From Beroe ovata (taxonomy: Eukaryota; Ctenophora; Nuda; Beroida; Beroidae), in NCBI GenBank assembly GCA_946803715.1, contig CAMPET010000190.1:52286-116285 (forward strand): DNA of 64,000 nucleotides, in the 5' to 3' direction. Of the stretch, positions 49,801 to 60,500 are shown in pieces (the stretch's first letter is position 1; every line of letters starts with the position of its first letter). A program made the position numbers and the translations under genes. The notes beneath the pieces were generated by a model. That model was not told where the DNA came from. It ran no database searches and was given only the letters and a program-made list of their open reading frames with translations.

Positions 49801-51774
49801 TGGCCCCCGCGTTGTCTGGCGGCGCCGTGACCGCATGAGCTGTCTTCACGCATATCTCCTGGGAGATGATGAGACGTGGTGAGTAATTTCCAATATTTGC
49901 ACGACAGATCAAAGAACATACAACTGGCAAATCAGTGATCAGATCTGTTCCTCATGTAGGGACCTCTTTCCTGATATTGGATCTCTTGGTAGTACAGATG
50001 AGAACCAGCTCCTTTTCCGTTTCTCCCTTCATCAAGCTGGAGTCAACTTTGGAAATTGGAATGAACGATTTACCGTATCTAGGGATAATGTCAACACGTT
50101 TAGAAATGATCGATTTACAAATTGCCGATGGAAATTTACTCGAAACCGAGTTTTCAAAAAGTCAAAACTCATCTTACCGGTATCCCTTGTTCATACAATC
50201 CGGATCTATCCTAGTCTGCTTTTCGTCATTCAGATGGAATATCCTATCTCTTATGACAGCTTCACCACTGCCGTCACACATCCTGGTCAGAATGTGAGTC
50301 ATCGGACAATTGTTGTCGATGATCCAAAATTGTCTATTTGAATTTTCGTGGATCATGAGTTGTAATTATGCATACCTCTATTGCAATTATGCATACCTCT
50401 ATAATTATTGTTCCACTTACTTGAGTGATTGTTGGTGTGTGGAAGCGGAGATCTTAGCACTAATGAAGATGGGCAGCTGAGTGCCACTCCCCACCTCGAG
50501 GCAACCTTTAAACGAGGGTGTTTGCCGGACTACCTTGGTCTTGTACAATCGCGTGATCATCGTGGCATCCTCTGTACTAATGTTGTCAGCTTGGTCAACC
50601 TGAGAATATCCACATAACGTGATTTAGCTATTTAGAGGGTCAGTAACCAGCAATGTCCCACATGTACACGTGGAAAATGTTCCACGTACCTTATTACAGA
50701 ATTGCAGCATACTTTGGCAGTTCTGGGGCAGGGATGATGCCCAATTATCATCAGTCTCACCGTCACTATACAACATAGGACCTGGGCATTGATTCTAATG
50801 AATTTGAATTATTTGCGGTGGTATAAGGCATGACTATAACACATTTTTTCCTCGTATAACAGAAGAGTAGAGCAAGGCATTTTGTGTAACAAGTCAGAAA
50901 TCCATGCGGTCATTGGAAGTGTATAACTGCTGCATAATTACCTATCAATTTGAAAACAATTTGGGGTTTTAGCCCGTTCATTTCCGTTGCTACAAATCCA
51001 CTATTTCCGTCAAATTTCCCTGACTCATCAGTAAACAACATGATCCTATTCTCACTCATCCAGTGAGTTTTGGATGGTTCCTGGTGGAAAAGTCGCACTG
51101 CCAGTTCGAGGGCTGGAACCAAGGATTTCTTTACAGCACCAGATTTCTGAAATGAACAAATGATGCAAAATTACTCAGAGAATCAGGAGAAAATGAACTT
51201 GGTTTGGACATATGAAGGGCGGGGGAAGTGACGTGCCAATTACCTAGTATAGCTCCATCTACAATGAACTTGCTATGAACCGGTAATCGGTACCAATGGA
51301 GAATATTCACTTGACGCTTACCCTATTGGGGATATCGGCGATAAGTTGGACGAGTGATTTATCCGGTATCAGTAGGGGACGTGCGACTGTGATATTGTCG
51401 AACGAGTCAACATTCCCTGTTATCTGAGATACCTCGGTATTTGGCTGAAATAAGTAGACAAGAATGAGTAAAAAGAACAATCGACATTCTGTTATGAGTT
51501 TAACTGTTTCTTGATGGAATGTTGAAGTAATCAATGCTGGCCATTGCAATTGGGGTCGTAAGTACCAACTTAATATCAATGAACAATGTTCAGAAGTAGC
51601 CTCTTCTGAGGTTCAATAATGGCCAGTACTCACGGTTCCAACAAGCACGAGCGCTATAGAATTCTCTGGAGTGTTAAACATCCGTTGTAAGACATCTCTC
51701 TTCATAACCTCCACTGCTTCTTCCAAAGCGACGCTCGTCAAATCAACCACTAGTACCACCTTGCTCTTAGACAT
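39625..51774 (-). CDS. XRCC5: Ku80, DNA-end-binding subunit of the Ku heterodimer
   Basis: Fourteen exons: 51634-51774, 51322-51444, 50942-51146, 50690-50781, 50421-50599, 50178-50333, 49964-50078, 49740-49858, 49494-49604, 49312-49411, 49092-49228, 48807-48976, 48437-48713 and 39625-39745. Together they encode 681 residues in closed phase. Ku80 features in order: a von Willebrand A domain (VVLVVDLTSVALEEA, ITVARPLLIPDKSL), the DNA-ring region (RYGKSFIPISKVDSSL, ALRDLNMVAICR), the linker TTDQLNAIDSLIDSM, and a C-terminal helical domain. The last exon, 8.7 kb away, reads SGSPVLEVEAEFFL and ends EVEDDDDDLLDDL, matching the human SGSSVTAEEAKKFL and the acidic DDLLDMI tail that binds DNA-PKcs. 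Ku80 starts classical non-homologous end joining. The donor at 49964 (GTCCCT) is weak. The final intron holds three antisense pore-former-like genes. Confidence 0.9.
40348..40815. mobile_element. hAT-like non-autonomous element, left end visible
   Basis: It begins CAGGCACGTAGGTAGACA, the same terminus as the complete element at 44909-45599. It shares a long internal stretch with it, including gaagaactgaagaaaatgcg and gatactcatttaaattgcag. The right terminus is not clear. It lies in the last Ku80 intron. Confidence 0.6.
40863..40894. repeat. Homopolymer C run after an N
   Basis: Thirty-one consecutive C residues follow the N at 40863. The run is likely a gap-edge artefact or an unresolved poly-C tract. 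Confidence 0.8.
41290..41500. repeat. Further copies of the GC repeat core
   Basis: Two copies of caggggtctgggggcggcag lie about 150 bp apart (near 41303 and 41452). They belong to the same dispersed family as 24581 and 45465. Confidence 0.5.
42807..43721 (+). CDS. Secreted lectin-aerolysin-type pore-forming protein, copy 1
   Basis: An intronless ORF of 304 residues with a signal peptide (about 1-22). Residues 28-166 have three repeats ending in QLW (68-70, 113-115, 160-162), the ricin-type beta-trefoil pattern expected to bind sugars. Residues about 168-304 look like the aerolysin/MTX2 module: a serine/threonine-rich amphipathic stretch (about 195-250), then alternating strands ending in FSDPDKFIM. 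Such proteins bind cell-surface glycans, oligomerise and open beta-barrel pores, serving in defence or predation. TTTTAAG just before the ATG may be a splice acceptor for a leader exon. The gene lies antisense in the Ku80 last intron. The function is inferred from architecture, not shown. Confidence 0.85.
   Translation: MKMTLLTVGLLCLTTLVLHLNAMTVDGVEVENNQFLIYNKVYWKARLTQFGKRWYDWGSYEHDISDNQLWSFTPHPYKSGCYYLENEAYQNYRLAYNKKNGGIMYSGNYFDDQLWKLTPSGKNDGFYYIENCQYTDRRIAKFAAGDKKLTVYKGGKFEDQLWKLVPRFKAEIYTDTIFHSDNRQGSTDISREISVTTGVVKSSASSVRSTTSYTMSMEASIGGNSASAEFSQEIETSISSSTETSWSKTETIGFTIPAGKNVKVMQHKVKFEGVIPSDSCTLMTAFKVFESDTATFSDPDKFIM
43722..46122. other. Spacer between pore-former copies 1 and 2
   Basis: This 2.4-kb stretch holds the hAT-like element 44909-45599 and no supported gene. 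Short ORFs here lack coding character. Confidence 0.5.
44909..45599. mobile_element. hAT-like non-autonomous transposon with 8-bp target-site duplication
   Basis: A 691-bp element whose ends are inverted (ggcacgtag at the left, ctacgtgcc at the right). It is flanked by ggtgcata (44901-44908) and ggtgcatg (45600-45607), an 8-bp duplication with one mismatch, as hAT elements make. Its interior carries several copies of the GC core (cagcccccagaagcca) and sequence shared with 40348-40815. No transposase is encoded. Confidence 0.75.
46123..47031 (+). CDS. Secreted lectin-aerolysin-type pore-forming protein, copy 2
   Basis: An intronless ORF of 302 residues, collinear with copy 1 and clearly its closest relative. 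Both the trefoil half, with three QLW motifs, and the C-terminal pore module are strongly conserved. The signal peptide and the serine/threonine-rich segment (about 195-245) differ most, including YGMTATQEF where copy 1 has a glycine/serine-rich stretch. The short spacing, same orientation and shared architecture point to tandem duplication inside the intron. Confidence 0.85.
   Translation: MLHSGVFLVCLTTLVVSTSGLVLDGMEVDNNQFLIYNKAYWKARLTQLGKRWYDWGSYEFDVHDDQLWSFTPHPYKSGCYYLENEYYQNYRLTYNKKNGGIMYSGNYFDDQLWKLVPSGKNDGFYYIQNCVYTDRRIAKFGAGNKKLTVYRGALHEDQLWKLVPRFQADIYTDTIFHFDNRQGSTDISREISVTTGVVKTTETSVRSMVSYSMSLEASIYGMTATQEFSAELENSFTSTTTSSWSKTETIGFTIPAGKNFKVMQHKVNFDGVIPQDSCTLLTAIKVFESDTASFTDPDKFII
47254..48156 (+). 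CDS. Secreted lectin-aerolysin-type pore-forming protein, copy 3
   Basis: An intronless ORF of 300 residues starting at ATG 47254. The frame is open upstream to 47221 but has no ATG there, and a TAG acceptor lies just before. It begins with a hydrophobic signal peptide. The trefoil half is the most diverged of the three: the second QLW reads HLF. The C-terminal module stays close to the other copies. It is only about 220 bp after copy 2. The change in the sugar-binding half suggests altered ligand preference. Its stop is 280 bp from the penultimate Ku80 exon on the other strand. Confidence 0.85.
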   Translation: MAMIGVSAVVFVSLFLFGYGDDFVIDNNQFLLYNKVYHKARLRQWGKGWRDYGTWEHEIGDNQLWEFEPHPTQSGCYYIINEANNRYRLADHKQHGLILVKGTYKNNHLFKLIPSGNNDNYFYINSCLYTKQRITKYGAANDKVGLYKGDRFNDNQLWKLVPRFQADIYTDAIFHFDNRQGSTAITREISVTTGVVTTQQTSVRSTATFKTSMEASVAGMKASAEFTQQLETSLSSSTTESWSKTEKISFTIPPGKNFKVMQHKVDFTGVVPQDSCTLLTSIKIFESDTATFADPDNFII

Positions 51775-52054
51775 GGTGATATACTATGATGAAATTGGAG
51801 TTAATTCATGACGCATTGGTTCTGAATGGAGACACAAGATAGAGCTCTGTGAAAAGTTAAAAGCTGAACCATGAAAGCAAAGAAGTAGAGAGGAATAAGT
51901 ATTCGTTGATACATAAAAGTTCGAAAACAAATAATTCAAACATATACCATAGTTTCCGGCAATAAAAGTAAAATGGAAATTAGAAAGTCATAAATTTACA
52001 TAAATGGAAGCAAATATGAAAAGTCAAGGCAACATAGATTCATATAATCATGCA

Positions 52055-52978
52055 TCAAAATTCAGTGTTTTTCAATATATCCAGCCAATCCGGTAATTCC
52101 TCGTACCAAGAATGTGACAACTCTCCCTCAGACCCCTCTAGTTGACCAAGAGGTACAGCAACTAACATTTTATCTTGAATTTCATACAAATACGGGCCAC
52201 CGATACTCCTGACCTGCAACGCTTTGTTCCCATTCCCACATGTAATCTCGATATGTTCCAGTACCATATCCTCAGTATTGAAAACAACTTGTCCCACCAT
52301 AGAGCCATCACCGCTTGTCACGTGACCACCGTGACATGGATTGAACCACAGAGGGGAGGAAGGCGGTACTCTGATCTGGTACACCGCACTCAGGATGAAA
52401 CCCACCCTGACATGAGTGTCGGACACACCGTTCACTATGGCAGCAGTCACAGGGGGCTGAGAGGGGGTGTTGAATACCACGTTCCAGTGTAACAAGGATA
52501 ATATCCTGTACAGCTGATAGTGTGAATAGTTTGGTCGAATCGGCGATGAGAAATGCTGCTCGGCGGGCATTTGTGCACCCTTGTAAACGGTCCAACTGTA
52601 CCCCAAACTCATAGACCGAGGGTGAAACACGGAGAAAGTTTGGGCGTTGAGCACAGTCTCATTTTCTGTCCTGGGAAATAGTGAACTGCCATTGTAATCC
52701 AGTACTATCTTGATGAAAGTTCCATCCAATTTAACTTCAGAATCCCCCGGTCTGTCCTCGACATGGAAAATCTTAGCAATAGTGTAGAACTCGTCTTGAT
52801 CAATGATACCGTTGGAATCAACATCAAAACATCTGAACAGTCGTTTTTGCGAGGGTGAGATGAGGGGACGGTGGTCCAAGTTGTGAGACACGAAAATCAG
52901 GACGTTTTGTCTAAAGAGAGCAAGAAATACGAAGAATATCGAGCATACCAGAACAGTTACACCACTGTCCAGAGCCAT
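52055..52978 (-). CDS. Selenoprotein-N-like EF-hand membrane protein lacking the redox domain
   Basis: An intronless 307-residue ORF. A hydrophobic N-terminal segment (about 7-30) suggests a signal anchor. An EF-hand loop follows at 52-63 (DVDSNGIIDQDE). The middle (YRILSLLHWNVVFNTP to VPPSSPLWFNPCHGGHV) resembles the corresponding part of SELENON, an ER protein that tunes calcium handling. The SCUG selenocysteine domain of SELENON is missing. The frame ends in TGA, and the codons after it neither match SELENON nor stay open, so this TGA is a stop. It may be a truncated duplicate or a lineage form. Family assignment is moderate. Confidence 0.6.
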   Translation of the reverse strand: MALDSGVTVLVCSIFFVFLALFRQNVLIFVSHNLDHRPLISPSQKRLFRCFDVDSNGIIDQDEFYTIAKIFHVEDRPGDSEVKLDGTFIKIVLDYNGSSLFPRTENETVLNAQTFSVFHPRSMSLGYSWTVYKGAQMPAEQHFSSPIRPNYSHYQLYRILSLLHWNVVFNTPSQPPVTAAIVNGVSDTHVRVGFILSAVYQIRVPPSSPLWFNPCHGGHVTSGDGSMVGQVVFNTEDMVLEHIEITCGNGNKALQVRSIGGPYLYEIQDKMLVAVPLGQLEGSEGELSHSWYEELPDWLDILKNTEF

Positions 52979-53341
52979 CAGTTACTCAGCATTTCTTGTA
53001 CTCTCATTCTACCCCTTGTGATGCGATCCTTGTTAGTTACAAACATAGTTGAGCAAGTACATGAAAATCAACCTAAATTCTACGAAAAATGAAACGCGCA
53101 GCATGATAATACAAATGCTAACAACTTGTAGAGGGGGCTTTCTATTAGAGAGCCTGTATGCGCGCGACGAAAACTCTACTCTTAATTCTTGCACAAACAT
53201 GTCACAATTTGCTACCCAAAGCAACATTTCAAAGATTGATAGGAAATCGCAAGATAATAGCAGACATGCACAACAGAAGTTTTATTTCCAGCTAATTAAG
53301 AGTAAACCCGAAAACTTTGTACAAAATAAGCATTCTCAACT
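52979..53341. other. Gap between the SELENON-like gene and COQ5
   Basis: About 360 bp, AT-rich, no feature recognised. It presumably contains the 3' end of COQ5 and the promoter of the downstream gene. Confidence 0.5.
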
Positions 53342-54217
53342 CTACAACTTATATCCAGAGTGTATAGTAGTCACACCAAACGTAAGATTATCATACTCTA
53401 CAACACTGAACCCAGCAGCTGCTATCATTTCAGCGAATGTTTCCTGATTTGGAAACTTCCTGATACTCTCCACCAAATACTGATAAGACTCGAAGTCTCC
53501 AGCGATAACCTGACCCAGCACAGGAATCAGATCGAAGGAATACCTGTCGTAAATTTGGGAGATGACAGGATTGGGCACTTCACTAAACTCCAGACACATG
53601 AACCTGCCCCCGGGTTTGAGAACCCGGTACGCTTCCTCCAACACTCGATCAACATGAGTACAGTTCCTTATACCGTACGCAATGGTGTACAAATCGTATG
53701 ATTCGTCTGGCAGGTCAAGCTGCTCGGCATTACCCTCAGCCCAAGTGAAGTGGGGGCTGATCCCCGCCTGTTCGGCTCTGGTCTGCCCAACACGCAGCAT
53801 CTCCGGATTGATATCACACACGGTCACCGTCTCATGATCACTGTTAACGTTGCTCATGTAGTTGTGAAGGCGAAACGCAATATCTCCTGTCCCACCCGCC
53901 ACATCCAAACACTTGAAGTGAGGAGAGGGAGCAGCACGCTTCACAAAATAATCTTTCCACAACCGGTGCACACCCAGTGACATTGCGTCATTCATGACGT
54001 CATATGTGTCGGCAACTTTCTCGAACACCTCACGGACTTTGCCCTCCTTCTCCGACTCTGGCACTGTCTGGTATCCGAAGTGGGTTTCCCGCTCACCTGT
54101 CTGTGATGTGTCGAGACTGAGGTTGCTAGTTGAGTGCAGGTGTTGTTTTGGCACCGAGCCAGTCAGGAGGAGAGGGGATTGGGAAATTGCCAAGCGGATA
54201 CATTTCCCTACATTCAT
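53342..54217 (-). CDS. COQ5: 2-methoxy-6-polyprenyl-1,4-benzoquinol methylase (UbiE/COQ5)
   Basis: A single-exon 291-residue ORF. The N-terminus (about 1-40) is basic and serine-rich, fitting a mitochondrial presequence. The SAM-binding motif LDVAGGTGDIAFRL lies at 104-117. NDAMSLGVHRLWKD and the C-terminal FDLIPVLGQVIAGD with YQYLVESIRKFP are COQ5 signatures. It carries out the C-methylation step of ubiquinone synthesis in the mitochondrial matrix. No coding introns are present, unlike most genes nearby. Confidence 0.96.
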   Translation of the reverse strand: MNVGKCIRLAISQSPLLLTGSVPKQHLHSTSNLSLDTSQTGERETHFGYQTVPESEKEGKVREVFEKVADTYDVMNDAMSLGVHRLWKDYFVKRAAPSPHFKCLDVAGGTGDIAFRLHNYMSNVNSDHETVTVCDINPEMLRVGQTRAEQAGISPHFTWAEGNAEQLDLPDESYDLYTIAYGIRNCTHVDRVLEEAYRVLKPGGRFMCLEFSEVPNPVISQIYDRYSFDLIPVLGQVIAGDFESYQYLVESIRKFPNQETFAEMIAAAGFSVVEYDNLTFGVTTIHSGYKL

Positions 54218-54535
54218 CCTATATGGAAATAGTGTGAGGTTATTGTTAAGTGGTGTACTGCAGAATTATCATAAAGCTGGACTCTATAACAGATAAAATG
54301 TTTGACCTCACTAACGAAACGCAATTTATGAAGCAACGTGAATACAGAATCTTTTTCATTAAGATACGAAATCTCCACAATATCCAATACTGTTATTGCT
54401 ACTGAAACAAATAAGTTACTGATCTTACAGTCAACTCGAAACAAGAAGTTAGTTCCCTCAACTCAAGAGAAGAAATAATTATTCAACATTAATTCATCCT
54501 CTATTTGACCTTACAAACATGAAAATATCAACGAC

Positions 54536-57500
54536 CTATTTAACAAGGAAATCATGACGTACGTATCCATCCTCTCTAAACGCGGCCAGTAACAATCGAT
54601 CAGTTAAAACAGCTGTGAGACCCCAAATCTCGGGGTCGCGGGTAAGTGGTGTTGGAAATACCGGCATTTTGTACTTATCTATCCTATCCAGTGCCTCTAG
54701 CGTGTCTTTTTGACTCTCCTCTCCAGATTTTTGTGGAGAGAGACGTTGGGAAATGGCACGCCGTTGTCGAGGGTTTGTCACATTCTCATAGACCTTTTCG
54801 TAGCGGGAGTGAACTAGTTTTTCCAGTGGGACTGTGAAAATGTGTGATACCTGAGGAGAGAAATGCGTGATTATACAGTTATTATTATACAGGAGCAAGC
54901 TATGTGGTAGTATAGTGTTGAAGGGGAAAAACAATGAACAAACTATCATCTGACTCATTTCATGACGATTGAATGAGGATCAACACGACAAGAAATAATG
55001 AACTTTCCATACAAATAATCATTCAAAAATATTAAAAACTAACAGAGTTAGAAAAACTAAGTACTTACACACAATGAAATTACAACAAACCCCTTGTATT
55101 GACATATGAAAGTTTGTGGATAGGATCAACCTATCAAATGAATTAAAAATGCTGGATCTGGAACAAGTGTTCGGGCTTCACCAATTGTTCGTGTAACTAC
55201 AACAATTTTATTAATATTCTGATTACACATTGTATTTGTCCATTTCTCCCCACGCCCTCCCCACTTTTAACTGTACAGGCATTTTCACTTTCAGTTTGAC
55301 TGCATTCTCCATTTCATATTTCACCATTTTGGCGATCGATTTCAAATGTGCTGAATTTACCTGGAATATAACCAACATAACTAATGAGTTTTGGGAATAA
55401 AAATAAACTGAAAATTCATTTGAAAATGAGATAGACATTAAAATTAGCTTGCCTCATAGATAAGTTCATCATGAAGTTGGAGTACCAAATAAGCCCCTCC
55501 TGGCTGACCGCACTTCTTCTCGACCCCTCCCTCACTCCTGCCCTCGTTTCTCTGCGCGTGGGTAACGCACGTGTCAGGGTGCGTCGTCTGCAGTATCCGA
55601 TCTATATTCACCATGGCAACTTTGATAACATCAGCACCAGAACCTTGTGTCGTTGTGTTCACACATTGCCTCTCTGCTTTAGCTCGAGCCATGACATTCT
55701 CACTTGTGATGTTGGGCAAGTATCTCACTCTATTGAGAATAGTTTTCACAAAGCCATTGCTCTGGCAATTGAGTATCGTGTTGGAAATGTATGTTTTCAG
55801 ACCGCTGTATTTGTTTTTGAATCTCTCTATGAATTCGCTTGCTTCATTTTCCTCACACTCCAACTCTTGAGCCAAACTCTTGGCGCCCATGCCGTACAAA
55901 ATACCGTAACAAATCTGTTTAGCATGTTGCCTCTGCTGATCCGTTACCATGGACACGTCATCAAGATTGTTTACCTCAGCTGCGATGGCTCTGAACACAT
56001 CATTTCCAGAGTTTAGGATATTTCTGAGTTTCCTATCTCCGCTCAGATGACACATTAGTCTCAGCTCCAACTGACTATAATCAGCAGCCAGTAGAACGCA
56101 CCCATCACATGCAACAAACATGTTCCGAGGACACGCTGTTAGAGGTTCAAAACTCGGGTCCGTGGCTTTGATCTGGTCGGGAAAATCCATGGAGAAGTTG
56201 TTGTGCATGTTCTGAAGATTAGGTAGATGGAATGATACCCTCCCCGTGGCACTGTGTGTTATGCAGCTGGTATAGACACGGTACATGTTCAGAGGCTTGC
56301 AGTAAGTCCACGAGTTTTCCAGAGTGTACAGTGTCTTGCTCAGAGCAGCCGATATTTTCCTCCATAGCATAATGACTGAGGGTAGAGGGTGGAGGGGTGC
56401 AAGCCTGGTAAGAACCTCCTTACTCGTGCTAAAAAACTTCCTTTTGTTCCTAATTTTGGGAGCCGGTTTGGAGGGGTCATGTGTTGGAAGATGTAGCTTT
56501 ACAAACAGAACATCTGAAACCTCTGCCATGGAGGACAGGGAGAATTTAGTTCCTGATAACTTGTGAGCGAGTCTTTCCAAATTGTTGAGGTGTGACTTGA
56601 GGATGTTGTATTGCTTGTCGAATTCACTCTTGCTGAAACCCATACCGTTCAGTTCCATTCTCGCAAGAACTCGTATCAGAGGGCATTCCACTTCCCTGTA
56701 CGGCACCAGCATGTTCTTCTTCTTCAACTCCGAATTCAGTGCTTGGTGCAAATGCCACACTAGAAGAGCTTCTAGACAAGCTCTAGTCCTGGGTGTTCCC
56801 AGTAGAGGTACGTTGATGTCCTTGAGACCACATTGCTCGGCAAACTCGGGAATGTATCGCGACACGAGGGACATTAAACTCGGTTCCTCGGACTCGGGGT
56901 CCAGTATCCAGGCAGCGATCTTACAATCACGGAGCTCCTCGTCTATTGTTATGTTGAATTTTGTTGCCAATGCTTTCCATTGTTTCTTCACGTCGAATCC
57001 AACGCGTTGATACTTGACACCTTCTGAAATGGATGTATCACTGGTCTCATGGAGAGAGCTGTCGTCCAGAGAATGAAGTTGAAGTATCTCTGTCATTGAC
57101 TGGACCCTCGATTCCATGGTTATTGCTGGGTGGATGGCTGGAGTGCAGACAGACACATTACGACTGGGAGATTTGTTTGTGAGATTTACATAGTAGCTGT
57201 CCATTTCTCCCCAACAAAATGCAATTCCAGTGATTTCAAACTTATCACTATGGATTTCATCCCCTCTACCTGTATCTGAATCAAAGGATGACATTTGATT
57301 TACAGTGGAATCCTCGGTTGTCTGATGCATTGCAACTGATATGGAATACTGAGATTTGTTCTTCAGTTCCTCCAAAAACACATTATACAAACCAGGATCA
57401 CCAGTCACATCGATAATGGTCCAATTAGTTCCACTTTGCTCGGTACAATTCATTTGTAAAGCTCGCGTCTTAAACGGTGACTTGTTCTCGCTGCCCGTTC

Positions 57501-60500
57501 CAAATGTTATATCGAAGCTATCGATCATGTTTTCTGTACGGTTGTTCCCCATCAAAGGTGGGAGTGTATCATCAAGACTGACGACCTCAGCTGGTCCTCT
57601 CATAATTTCCATGGTATCGAGTGATTTGACATTGTCTTCCTCAAAGTCCAAAACTTTCTGTACCCTCTCAGGTACGATTACGTCGGCAGTCGATTTAAAT
57701 TCTAGGGGAGATTTTGTTGGAGATCCTGACTTCATTTTCTTACTGACACTTTTTCGGGGGCTTGCGGTCTTACGTTTCGGTGATTTGGCCTTTGCTTCTT
57801 TCTCGCTTATTGCAAGGAGATCCTTGTCTATATCAAGGAAGTCCCAAGCGGATAAGTTGATTTCGTCAAATTGTGATGAGATGTCAAGACAATTTGAATC
57901 GATACTTTCTCGTTTGGTAGATGATGCTTTGTCTTTAGGACTTGGATCCTCCTTACCTGGCTTCACAACACTGGATGAGGCCCTTAGCAGGACACTCTTC
58001 CTTGGTTTGTGAGGGGTGAGGATTTCAGGAATATCTAACACGGAAATACACTCCTCATTGTTATCATTGGTAGGTTGATGCTCAGTTGTTCCAATACTGG
58101 TATTGTGAGTCTTTCTCTTCCGTTGATCCTTCTTCCTCTTGCCCCCTGTCCCAACACTACTGTACAGTGCATTGGTTGTATTACCAGACTTATTCTTCTG
58201 CAAAATATCTGACAAGTTCACCTGTACATTCATCTGACAAAGGTCGTCTTGCAGGAGCTCTTTTGCATTGTCTATCATATTGGCAGCGGCCTCCAGCTCC
58301 GTCAGTCCATGTCTCTTGGCAAGCCAGCTCCTCCCCCCTCCCTCCCTCTCACTGGCAAATGGCAGAACACCTTGCAGGACATGTTTGATAGTGTCTGGAT
58401 CGGCAGAAGAGAGTTGAGCTACACCTGTATAGCCAGCATTGTACAACACTCTAGCTAGTGGTCCGGTTATCAGCTGGACTCTGACCAGGTCACACAACTC
58501 TCTGTGAACCCCACTGAATAGCCTCACTTGGAGATCAGATAGGAGAAGTCCTAGAGCAGAGAAGCCCAGTCTGTCACAGAAGACGGCTACCTGACCAGCA
58601 TAGCTGGATGCGCTCGACTGCAAAGACTGCAGCTGACCTCTGTTTGTGGAGTATTTCCTTGCTATCTGATCTATGGGAACTTCCTCAATCACCTCTAGTA
58701 AAGCTAGTGCTGCAAAGAATCTGATATGAGTTTGAAGGGCAAGCCGCTGCGAGTCCGTGCGGGATTGTGGCATTCTTGAGGAGGCAGCAACCAGGAACCC
58801 CTCGTTCACCCCCACATTCTCCGCTGCCCGCTGGTGTGCAGGAGACAGCCCGCACCAGATAGAGTAGAAACAGTACCAGTCAGGGTTACTCCAGGTCTTG
58901 TAAAACGAGAGGGGAGTCACCTCGTATACGAGTTGCAACTCAGTTTCCAGGTTGAAGTTCCTCCTCGCTTTCTGGAGGTGAGTCAACAGTTCCAATGCTT
59001 CTCCAGGTGGTAAAGAAGAGTTGAGGGTACCACAGCCCAGTTTTGTCGCTTTGTACGTCTTGCAACCTTCCGCATCTATGTCCTCTGAAATGAATTCGTA
59101 ACTAGTGAGAAACTCAAGGGCAGATTTCAGAATTTCTTCATCCTGCTTCTCTTCTGCTGCAAGAAGAGTACACTGGAAATACTTAATCACATCATCTTCT
59201 CTACTAACCATTCCTCCTGCTATCACCTCCAACATTGCCCTTTTCATGGCGGTTCCCAAGAACTCTCCGCCGAGACAACTGGACAAGTGGTTGAGCACAT
59301 TGGAAACAATCCTAGCCACAGCGTTCCCATCCCCCGGACCGCAGATCAGGACGCTCTCCCCCGCTTCATCCACCCCCATCCTGCCAGCCCGCCCTGACAT
59401 CTGCTGATAGAGGAGTGGGGACATGTAGTTAGGTCCTGCCTTGGGTGACCTGATGATAACCCGTCTGGCAGGGAGGTTGACCCCAGCACTAAGAGTTGTT
59501 GTTGCTATGAGAACCCGGATTATTCCTCTCCGGAATCCACTCTCGACCACCTCCCTCTCCTCCACTGTGAGACCAGCGTGGTGGTATGCGATACCACACC
59601 TGACTGTGCGAGCTAACACGGGGTCCAGTGTCATGGGTAATCTCTCCAGCTGTGACACAATGTCATTCAATCCTGCTACATCTAGACATGATGTCTCCAT
59701 AGCCCCAGCCACCAACTCACACAGTCGCTCAGTCCAGGCTTTGTTGGGAGCAAACACAAGGACGTTATGTCCACTGGACAATGTCTCCTGACACAATAAC
59801 ACCAGATGATCGTGTTGTTGCGAGGGAAGTTCCCGCAGAGGCTTACCCGTGATGTCATATACAATGTTACCCGTCTTGACAAACTGAGTGAGGGGAACTG
59901 GTCTGAAATCAGTGGTGTACAGAGCAGCATCCAGCCACCTGCTGAGCAGGTCCAGGTTAGGGAGGGTGGCACTCATGCCGACAATCTGCAGAGAGGAGGC
60001 AGTCTGGCGGGAGTGGTAGAGTAGTTTAGTGAGGAGCAGCTCGAGTAAGTATCCCCGGGAAGAGTCACCCACCATGTGCACCTCATCAACCACCACACAC
60101 CCCACCTCACCTAACTCACCTTTCTCAACCATCCTGTTCACTATTCCGTTACCTTTCTCTATCGTACACACCGCAATATCAACTTTACTGATACCACCAG
60201 CAGGGCCCTTGGTACCGAAGAAACCGCCGATTTTGAGTCCCGTTCCCTCCAAAATACCCTGTAAATAGGACGTCTTCTCACCAGCTACACTCACGAATGG
60301 TAAAATAAACAACACTTTCTGACGGGTCTCTAGGACCCGCTTTAGTAGGAGTAACTCAGCGACCAGTGTTTTCCCAGCTGATGTAGGAGCGCAATAAACC
60401 AGGTTTTTGCCCGACAAAACACCATCCAGTGATAAACACTCCGCCTGCCATGGAAACATGTGAGTTATTCCCGCCTCGTTATAACGGCCCAGCACGTCAC

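Noticed and set aside
52055-52057. TGA of the SELENON-like gene as a selenocysteine codon
   Set aside because: The codons following it stop again within a few triplets and do not resemble the SCUG domain.
52175-52492. Plus-strand ORF opposite the SELENON-like gene
   Set aside because: It is a shadow frame. The minus strand has the EF-hand, membrane segment and family resemblance.
54536-54850. Nudix C-terminal exon as an independent gene or as a Pol theta exon
   Set aside because: It lacks a start codon and the Nudix box. Its phase and sequence fit the Nudix exons at 61905-62434, and Pol theta already ends at 55223.
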